Source: Arctopsyche grandis (lineage: Eukaryota > Arthropoda > Insecta > Trichoptera > Hydropsychidae). From it: DNA of 64,000 bases. The notes under the pieces were generated by a model. It made no database searches, was not told where the DNA came from, and saw only the letters and a program-made list of their open reading frames with translations. Numbering within the stretch: position 1 is the first letter of the stretch; each line of letters starts with the position of its first letter. The stretch is taken from positions 19,378,501 through 19,442,500 of the forward strand of contig NC_135358.1 of assembly GCF_051622035.1 (NCBI RefSeq), given 5' to 3'. The position numbers and the translations under genes are program-made. Shown here piece by piece: positions 57,409 through 64,000 of the stretch.

Positions 57409-57568
57409 CTTTTGTCAGATGCATTATAAAGGACGGGTCGTCGCACCATAAATCCATCGGGTCGTGTTGGCCATCAGCAGCAACAGCCACCGACGATGGC
57501 ATTCCTGCGGTCTCGTCTCCGCGAGATATTCCTAAACGAGAGTCACCAACGAAGAGAACGGTGGCCAT
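57409..57568 (-). CDS. Candidate first coding exon of an unrecognised gene
   Basis: On the minus strand an ATG in good context (GAAATGG) opens MATVLFVGDSRLG..., 53 codons ending DPMDLWCDDPSFIMHLTK, followed by AAAAG|GTAGTATA, a good donor in phase 1. The segment and about 170 bp upstream of it are much richer in GC and CpG than the flanks, as expected for a 5' exon with its UTR. Composition looks protein-like (acidic and polar with a few bulky residues). I do not recognise the protein and found no continuing exon. The plus strand is also open through here (57282-57737), and that frame runs through a TACATA microsatellite, so the plus-strand reading is less likely. Confidence 0.35.
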
Positions 57569-57999
57569 TTCCCGAAGACTAATCGCGGAAGTGCATAAGC
57601 ATTCCTTGGCACACCAAGCGGTGCGAAATTTCTCGTGTGAGGTCGCATACTCCAGTCGAGGAGTGTGCGACTTCATCGCTAATGGGTCTCCAAAGTCGGT
57701 CAGACGCAGACATCCACTATGGAATTATAGTCGATAAAGAGGAGAGCCATTTTTTAATTACTATGACGAAAATATACACACATAGTTGGGTGAGATTCTA
57801 TTTCCGGTTCGCACAAAGCGTGTTAAATCTCGCGTTAGGTTGAATAATTGCTGGTTGACCCCGTGTAACGGACTTGCGTTTAACCATGCACAGAGCATAC
57901 GTGCATACAAATACTGAGATGCATTTCAATTATGGATAGACTTTCATTCAAAGTTGGCTTTGCTATTTATTTTATTTATAAGCGTGTGTTTAGAATCTC

Positions 58000-58405
58000 A
58001 TTTTGTATTGAGCTACATCCTACGTAATATACATACTATGTATATATATATATATTTACAATTCTACATTTTATTGTGTGTATGTTATGTGACTAATTCT
58101 ATTATTGCTTGAACTTTTTTTTTGAATTTTATGAATAAATTTGTATTAATTTCTGCATAGTTATTAAATTATATTAGTTATTGTCTTATTTAGTCATATT
58201 TTAGTTTTTATTCTTTTCTTTTTCATTTGTTTGTCTATATGTACTATGTAGATATATTATGTATTTTGTAAAAATCTACAATTGGGATTCAGATGTTATT
58301 TTGTTATATATATTCTTTATTTTTATGAATTTCTACATCTGAGTCCTGTTGATTTTTCAATAAATAAATAAAATAAAAAAAAAAATAAAAAAAAATAAAA
58401 AAAAT
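58000..58405 (+). pseudogene. LINE 3'UTR with hairpin and A-rich tail
   Basis: A T-rich, non-coding segment with a hairpin (GGATTCAGATGT at 58285-58296 with ACATCTGAGTCC at 58335-58346) and a tail of AATAAATAAAATAAAAAA repeats to about 58405. Same layout as the LINE tails at 32455 and 48705. No RT coding sequence remains. Confidence 0.6.
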
Positions 58406-58696
58406 AGTTTATTCAATTTGTTTCTTTTCTGTTATATTTTTGATCGCATTAGAAATTCATCCATTTAGGCGAATGAATGCCATTTTCAAATTTAAAATGC
58501 CACCATGCTTGGGCATTGAATGCTGCATAAGATTCAGTGCACTCAAAGAAGTATGGAACGCTGTATGCTTGGCATAACGAGAAAAGATAGGAAGCGGAAT
58601 ACGTGGGTGAGTGGGCGGGTGGGCGGAATACGAGCTTGACAAGGGTAGTGGATATAGTGGAAAGCTATAAATGGGCAGTGGGTGGGGTCACGTAGC

Positions 58697-58856
58697 TAGA
58701 AGAACAGACGATAGATGAATGAGAGAAGTGTTAGAGAAGGCCGCAGGGGAAATGAAATCAGAAAAATGTGTGGGATGAAATGGATGAGAGTTGCCCAAAG
58801 CAGAGACGAATGGAAGCATGTTAGAGAGGCCTTCATCCAGGCAGTGGATGGAAAAA
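58697..58856 (+). pseudogene. RTE-like LINE 3'-terminal fragment
   Basis: Plus strand WMRVAQSRDEWKHVREAFIQAVDG followed by the family's terminal sequence GAGGCCTTCATCCAGGCAGTGGATGG. The same terminus is seen in the fragment ending near 50760. Only about 160 bp are present. Confidence 0.7.
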
Positions 58857-59578
58857 AATCTCACTTCAAATTGAGAAGAGTAACATCGTTGAAAACCAAT
58901 ATACATATGTACATTTTTAGAATAGTTTTAAAAAAGTTCCAAGATTCCTATGATTTTATCTCTGCTGAAATGAAAATACTTCATAGCCTCATTGAAATTT
59001 TCGAATCGGATGTGAAGAGCATCGATCTTCATTGGGAGAGTTTGGAAGATTTAAGATGGGGGGGGGGCGGGTGTCCAATAGTCAAAAATAGAGCCACCTC
59101 TAGTAGTGTCCTTAACATAGCAAAATTGTCACAGGTTAATGAAAATTCAAATCTGTGATTAAAGAACAACGTTCAGTTCTGAGAGTACAATTAAAACGGA
59201 ATCAAATAATGATGTCGTGTAACGATTCGTTAGTATCAAAATGTACATTTTAACGGACCAAGCACACCGCATATGGATTGCATTTAAAGTGTCTATCGAG
59301 ATGACTCGTTCGAGCGCTTCTCAATATTTTCGAGCCTACCCAAGGTACCGTTTTATCGTGTCGAATCTATCGAGCAGACTTCTAAAATGACCCGTGTCTG
59401 ATCATAATCATACGATTACACAAAATGTTCCGAGTGGTTCATTGAATGTATATACCTTTATATACATACATACATATATTCACATATTATACATACGTAT
59501 TCATTTTGGTGCAGGCATTCGAAAAACAAGTCGCACTTAAATGCAAATTCATTTGAATGATTTGTTTGATTGAATGCT

Positions 59579-59611
59579 TCAATCGAAGCGAGAAATTTTC
59601 GCTTCGATTGA
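59579..59611. other. Perfect 13-bp hairpin
   Basis: TCAATCGAAGCGA, 7-nt loop GAAATTT, TCGCTTCGATTGA. It lies in a CG-richer, otherwise gene-free segment (59200-59660). Too short for a typical pre-miRNA; may be regulatory or a MITE relic. Confidence 0.6.
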
Positions 59612-60066
59612 GGTCTCGTTGCATTTTGGGATCACCGCTCGTTTGCGAAATTTACCCACCTAACGGAATCGCAAAAATAATTTTTCATAGTAAATAAATA
59701 ATTATTCGGAGTATATGTATGTATATAGTGTGGGCGTGAGTTTTGTGTAAATTGAAACGACATTCCTAGCGGTAAAAAATAAATAAATAAGTAAAATACT
59801 TCAACGATTCTATATGCTAATATACTTAAAAATCAATAAGAAATATGATACTACCTGTATAACGTTAATGACAAAAATCGCCAAATATTTTAAGCCATTG
59901 CCAATAAGCAACTTTTGACCAAAACAAAATCCTATGCTAAAGATAAGGGGTTTCAATACGTCTGGGTAAGAAATTCAAACATACTTTTAAGAAAAAACTC
60001 CACTTCAAAGATTCTACACATAAAGACTTTGGACGACCTAAAAAAGATTATATAAATATTTTTTCA

Positions 60067-60834
60067 ATGAATAAGCAATCAATTCTAATTTTTTATTTAT
60101 ATTTTTCTTACCTTCTCTTTTATGTGACAATTATATTTACCGATCCTGTTATTCTCTTCTCTATATTTTATATCTACATTTCTTACTTTATTTTTTACTG
60201 TATTTTCCACCATATTTTTTACTATATTTTCACTTTTATTAATAATAATTATTTGAATATAAATATTATTATCAAAGAATATACACTAACTAATTCCATA
60301 TTTTATTTTGCTTATACTTATTTCAATTCAATTGCTATCATCAATAATTGTTGTTTGATAATTGATTCTATATCTTCATTTATAATTACATATACTTGTA
60401 CATGCAATTACATTTTTTACTGTAATTTCTTCCATACTTTTTGCTCTATTTATAACTATAGTTTCACTTCTATTATTGATTATTGTCTTAATATTAATAT
60501 TATTGTTAAAGAATATAAACTGGTTAATTCCATTTTTCACTTTGTTAATATATGTTCAGATTCATTTACTACCATCAATGATTATTATTTGAACAATAGT
60601 TCTATATCTTTGTTTATAATTATTGATGCATGCTCATTTGTATACATATGTCTATGCTTACCTACGCATGTAGGCTTATACGTCTATCTTTATGCACTCT
60701 ATCAATTCTACCCATATATTATGGTTTTTGTTTTCTTTATTAATTATTGGTTCTTTCTTATATTTCTGAACGCACTTTATTTTCAATTCTATCATCAATT
60801 GTCATCTAAATCATTGTTTATTATTATATTATGA
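60067..60834 (+). other. T-rich segment with an internal ~230-bp duplication and a long hydrophobic open frame
   Basis: The plus strand is extremely T-rich from about 60060 to 61300 and stays open for 255 codons (60067-60834), giving an Ile/Phe/Tyr-rich, membrane-like peptide. Two tandem copies are visible, about 60185-60415 and 60415-60645. They share words such as AATATTATTRTYAAAGAATATA and, at peptide level, LNINII.KEY.L.NSIF.F. The segment directly precedes the jockey-like ORF2, so it is most simply its 5' leader; tandem repeats are common in LINE 5'UTRs. The openness may come only from the lack of purines at stop codons. A real protein is possible but not supported by any domain I know. 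Confidence 0.5.
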
Positions 60835-61305
60835 ACAAATACTTGCCAAAAAACTATATAATTCGCTTTATTAATTTTATTTTAACTCAATTGGTATCAC
60901 GAGTGATGGTTTGCTCGGTAATTCCGTATCGCTTCTATGGATGCAAGTATGTATGTGTATATTTATATTCATATACACATAACTGCTGATATTTATGCTT
61001 CTAGATATCTACACGTCTATCACTACGTACTCATCAATTGCCAATTCTATTTACGTTTTACAATTTATCTTATTTTTATTACATTGCTATATTTTATTCT
61101 GTGTACTTTCCATGTTCCTTATTTCCATGTGCTTTATTTTCCTACTCTATTAATACGTTTCATTTTTATGTTTGCATACATATTGACATGTGTATTTTCG
61201 TGTATAATTGTATGTACATATGTGTGTATGTGTTTATATGCATTTGTATATGCACATATATATATGTGTGTGAGTACCTTTTTATTATTTTTCTGAGACC
61301 ACTTA

Positions 61306-64000
61306 ATGGATTCTATTAATTTATATTATCAAAATGTACGTGGTCTCCGTACAAAAACTGATATTTTTTTACGAAATATAAACATGTCCAATTATGATAT
61401 TATTTTGCTTACTGAAACTTGGTTGATGGACACTATAAGTGATCAGGAACTCTTTGATGAAAGATATATAGTGTGGCGAAGAGATCGTAATTATGTTAGC
61501 TTAAACCAAATACGTGGTGGTGGTTGCCTTGTGGCAACTAAGCGTGAACTTGGAGTTGTTTCACGTCCAGAGTGGCACTCTTCTGCGGAGGATATCTGGA
61601 TATCTCTCACTTTACGCAGCACCACTAATCATCGCAACCTTCTCAAATTTCATATATGTGTATTGTATTTATGTTCTGAGAACATAGGTAATTCTTTTAA
61701 TACTCAACTTACTAATTTTCTTGAAAACATGTCTACTATTTCAACTAACTACCCGGATGATAGATTTTTAATTGTTGGAGATTTCAATCTAAGTAACATC
61801 CAATGGTCCCAGGATATCTCCAGAGGAGGACTTATACCTATCAATTCGTTAAGAAGCACCGAAATGACTCTTATTGATGCATTACATTTTTGTAATTTTA
61901 AACAATATAATGGAGTACTTAACTTATTCGGCCGTATTCTTGATCTAGTTTTATCAAATGAACATTTGGTAGTAGATGCCTGTTTAGATCCTCTCGTTCC
62001 TGAGGATCCTTATCATAAATCTCTGTTAATTACTGCTGATCTAACTTTTTATCGATCACTTAAATCTAAACCTTATACTAGATTCCTTTTTGATCTTGGT
62101 AACTATAACGAGATTCAAAATGAATTAAACTCTGTTTCTTGGTCTTATTTACATACTGTTTCTCTTGATGATGCTGTAAATTCATTTTATAATCTTATAT
62201 ATAATTTAAGGGATAAATATATCCCACAGAAACATGTTCAAAGTAGAAAATTTCCCGCTTGGTATACTGCACCCCTAAAAAAAGTCCTGAAGGAAAAGTA
62301 CAAATTTTTTAAGAAATTCAAAAATTATAACAACCTGGCTGACCATCATACCTTTGTACTATTACGCAATCGGGCAAAAACTTTAGAGAAAGAATGTTTC
62401 AAAAATTATATGACTTTAGTAGAAAACGACATTTCCTTGAATCCCAAAGCATTCTGGTCCTACATTAAATCAAGGAACAAAAACAACGTCCTACCTCATA
62501 TTCTGTATCATGGTGACATTACTGCTGATACGGGGGTGGACATTTGTAATTTGTTTTCTTCCTTCTTTTACTCGACGTTCCTTAAACCGGTCTCTAATCA
62601 ATCGACTTCCTCTTATCCCTTACCAACCAACGTCTGTTCTGTCACATCTTCCTCTGAAATTGGATCAATTGAAATTCGAAGTGAAAAAGTATTAAATATT
62701 TTGAAATCAACTGATATTCATAAAACAGCAGGCCCAGATTTAATTTCTCCAATTTTTATCTCAAAATGTGCTGAAAGCCTAACTTTACCACTAACCATTA
62801 TCTATAAAAGATCTATTAGTGAGGGCCTTGTACCTTGTATCTGGAAATCAGCATTCATATCTCCTGTACATAAGAAAGGGAAAAAAAACGAAATTTCCAA
62901 TTACAGGCCTATATCAAAGCTATGTATATTTGCTAAGATATTAGAAAAATTAGTGTACGACCAACTTTTTCCAGCTATCTCGCAATCTCTTAGTATGCAA
63001 CAACATGGTTTTCAGAAAGGACGCTCAGTTACAACAAATTTACTACTATTTAATGATTTCGTTACTAATGCCATGAACGATCGGTCTCAGGTTGATACTA
63101 TATATACAGATTATAGTAAGGCATTTGACAAGATTGATCACGATATTCTCCTTGAAAAACTTTTACAGATCGGTATTCATGGTGATCTCTATAGATGGTT
63201 CACCTCATACATTACGCGTCGATCACAGGCTGTCTCATTAAATGGATTTATATCGAAATGGATGAATATTCCTTCTGGTGTTCCACAAGGCTCCCTCTTG
63301 GGACCTCTATTATTCAATATTTTCATCTTCGATATTGAAAAATGTTTTCAGAATTCAAATGTACTATTATTTGCTGATGATATGAAGATTTTCAAGAGAA
63401 TAGACAACCGAAATGATGCTTTGGCCCTACAAGATGATTTGTTCAGACTAGAGGCTTATTGCAGCATAAATAAGTTGGAAATTAATGTAGCAAAATGCTC
63501 CTGCATAACCTTCACCAGAAAACTATGTCCAGTTGACTTTCCTCATTCAATTAACGGACATAGACTCACAAGGGTATCGGAAATTAGGGATTTGGGAGTC
63601 TTTTTAAACTCTGATCTATCCTTTAGTAAACATATTGACAATGTTGTAGCTCGAGCGTCGAAGGCCCTCGGGTTCGTCATCCGGTCCTCCAAATGCTTTA
63701 CTTCTATAAAATCATACAAAATACTATATTGTGCATACGTAAGAAGTATTGTTGAGTTTGCATCCCAAGTTTGGAACCCAGATTACTCTGGTGCAAGAGA
63801 CAGATTGGAGCGCATTCAGAAGAGATTCCTGAGGTACGTCAGTAGCCGTTTTGGATTAACCTATACTTCCTATGAAGATGCTTGTAGGTGTCAGCATCTA
63901 CTTCCTCTTGTCAAAAGAAGGGAGATAGCTGACATCTCAACAATTTTGAACATCCTTAACGGCTCGATTGACTGTCCTCAATTATTGAGCAGACTATCAT
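61306..64000 (+). CDS. Jockey-like non-LTR retrotransposon ORF2 (endonuclease + reverse transcriptase), open to window end
   Basis: 898 codons without a stop, running off the right edge. The ATG at 61306 follows an in-frame TGA 12 nt upstream. An N-terminal AP-type endonuclease is visible: YYQNVRGLRTK at the start, TETWL near residue 37, GDFNLSNIQW near 158, ILDLVLSN and PYHKSLLI near 220-245. The reverse transcriptase follows: KTAGPDLISP near 470, SAFISPVHKKGKKNEISNYRPIS near 525-545, QHGFQKGRSVTTNLL, YTDYSKAFDKIDH near 600, GVPQGSLLGPLLFNIF near 657 and the catalytic FADD near 688. A thumb and C-terminal tail with WNPDYSGARDRLERIQKRFLRYV follows. Copying and insertion of the element's own RNA is its known role. 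The absence of stops or frameshifts suggests a young copy. No separate ORF1 with zinc knuckles is seen upstream. Confidence 0.93.
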   Translation, partial: MDSINLYYQNVRGLRTKTDIFLRNINMSNYDIILLTETWLMDTISDQELFDERYIVWRRDRNYVSLNQIRGGGCLVATKRELGVVSRPEWHSSAEDIWISLTLRSTTNHRNLLKFHICVLYLCSENIGNSFNTQLTNFLENMSTISTNYPDDRFLIVGDFNLSNIQWSQDISRGGLIPINSLRSTEMTLIDALHFCNFKQYNGVLNLFGRILDLVLSNEHLVVDACLDPLVPEDPYHKSLLITADLTFYRSLKSKPYTRFLFDLGNYNEIQNELNSVSWSYLHTVSLDDAVNSFYNLIYNLRDKYIPQKHVQSRKFPAWYTAPLKKVLKEKYKFFKKFKNYNNLADHHTFVLLRNRAKTLEKECFKNYMTLVENDISLNPKAFWSYIKSRNKNNVLPHILYHGDITADTGVDICNLFSSFFYSTFLKPVSNQSTSSYPLPTNVCSVTSSSEIGSIEIRSEKVLNILKSTDIHKTAGPDLISPIFISKCAESLTLPLTIIYKRSISEGLVPCIWKSAFISPVHKKGKKNEISNYRPISKLCIFAKILEKLVYDQLFPAISQSLSMQQHGFQKGRSVTTNLLLFNDFVTNAMNDRSQVDTIYTDYSKAFDKIDHDILLEKLLQIGIHGDLYRWFTSYITRRSQAVSLNGFISKWMNIPSGVPQGSLLGPLLFNIFIFDIEKCFQNSNVLLFADDMKIFKRIDNRNDALALQDDLFRLEAYCSINKLEINVAKCSCITFTRKLCPVDFPHSINGHRLTRVSEIRDLGVFLNSDLSFSKHIDNVVARASKALGFVIRSSKCFTSIKSYKILYCAYVRSIVEFASQVWNPDYSGARDRLERIQKRFLRYVSSRFGLTYTSYEDACRCQHLLPLVKRREIADISTILNILNGSIDCPQLLSRLS

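Noticed and set aside
58880..59158. Continuation of the frame beyond the LINE fragment (FQDSYDFISAEMKILHSL..)
   Set aside because: Looks mildly protein-like, but it lies after the LINE terminus, is interrupted by a G-run and has no match I recognise or splice signals I trust.
60937..61296. 119-codon hydrophobic frame before ORF2
   Set aside because: Two overlapping frames are open over the same T-rich DNA, and it includes TACATA-type microsatellite; treated as leader sequence.

Overview
The window is animal nuclear DNA, almost certainly from an insect. It is AT-rich, has spliced genes with long introns, and is full of non-LTR retrotransposons, hAT-type DNA transposons, tRNA-derived SINEs, palindromic MITEs and (TA)n tracts. 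A short palindromic microsatellite of the ACATACATATGTACATA type recurs at dozens of places. There is no operon structure and no sign of bacterial or organellar genes. I cannot place the species below 'insect'.

Genes. The best-supported gene is an alkyl-DHAP synthase (AGPS/ADPS, peroxisomal ether-lipid synthesis) on the minus strand, 20475 down to 13439. I could join it from five exons into a complete product of about 643 residues. A second AGPS-type exon on the same strand (5306-5214) has matching exon phases but a GC donor, so part of a second, paralogous AGPS gene lies at the left and its remaining exons run off the window edge. A CpG-rich segment (5690-6280) is the likely promoter of that second copy. 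A secreted basic Lys/Tyr/Pro-rich protein of unknown function is encoded at 36854-36114 (minus). A candidate first coding exon of an unrecognised gene is at 57568-57409 (minus).

Mobile elements. The most striking structure is a 7.0-kb foldback element (24724-31727): two nearly identical 2.45-kb inverted arms around a 2.1-kb spacer, with GC-rich repeated ends and a 9-bp target duplication. A second, 1-kb foldback element (45393-46360) has unrelated arms but the same 17-bp terminal motif and also a 9-bp duplication, so the two appear to be members of one superfamily. Several hAT elements can be bounded exactly by 8-bp duplications (8545-10021, 32651-33792, 53714-55024), and more are decayed. 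One sits in the middle of a palindromic MITE. LINE remains include RTE-like fragments (46660-47560, 50730-51470, 56636-56812, 58697-58856), jockey/CR1-like 3' ends with conserved hairpins, and at the right edge a long uninterrupted jockey-like endonuclease/reverse transcriptase ORF (61306 to the window end), preceded by a T-rich, internally duplicated segment.

Layout. 1-5.2 kb: AT-rich DNA with MITEs. 5.2-6.3 kb: AGPS copy 1 exon and CpG-rich segment. 6.4-10.1 kb: nested hAT elements. 11.8-20.6 kb: SINE and AGPS copy 2. 21.5-22.5 kb: degenerate ~145-bp tandem array. 24-32.5 kb: LINE tail, large foldback, LINE tail. 32.6-33.8 kb: hAT. 36-37 kb: secreted-protein gene. 37-45 kb: mostly unexplained sequence with small repeats. 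45.3-47.6 kb: small foldback and RTE. 48.4-49.2 kb: (TA)n alternating with LINE tails. 50.7-55 kb: RTE and hAT remains. 56-59 kb: minisatellite, candidate exon, LINE tails. 60-64 kb: jockey-like element.
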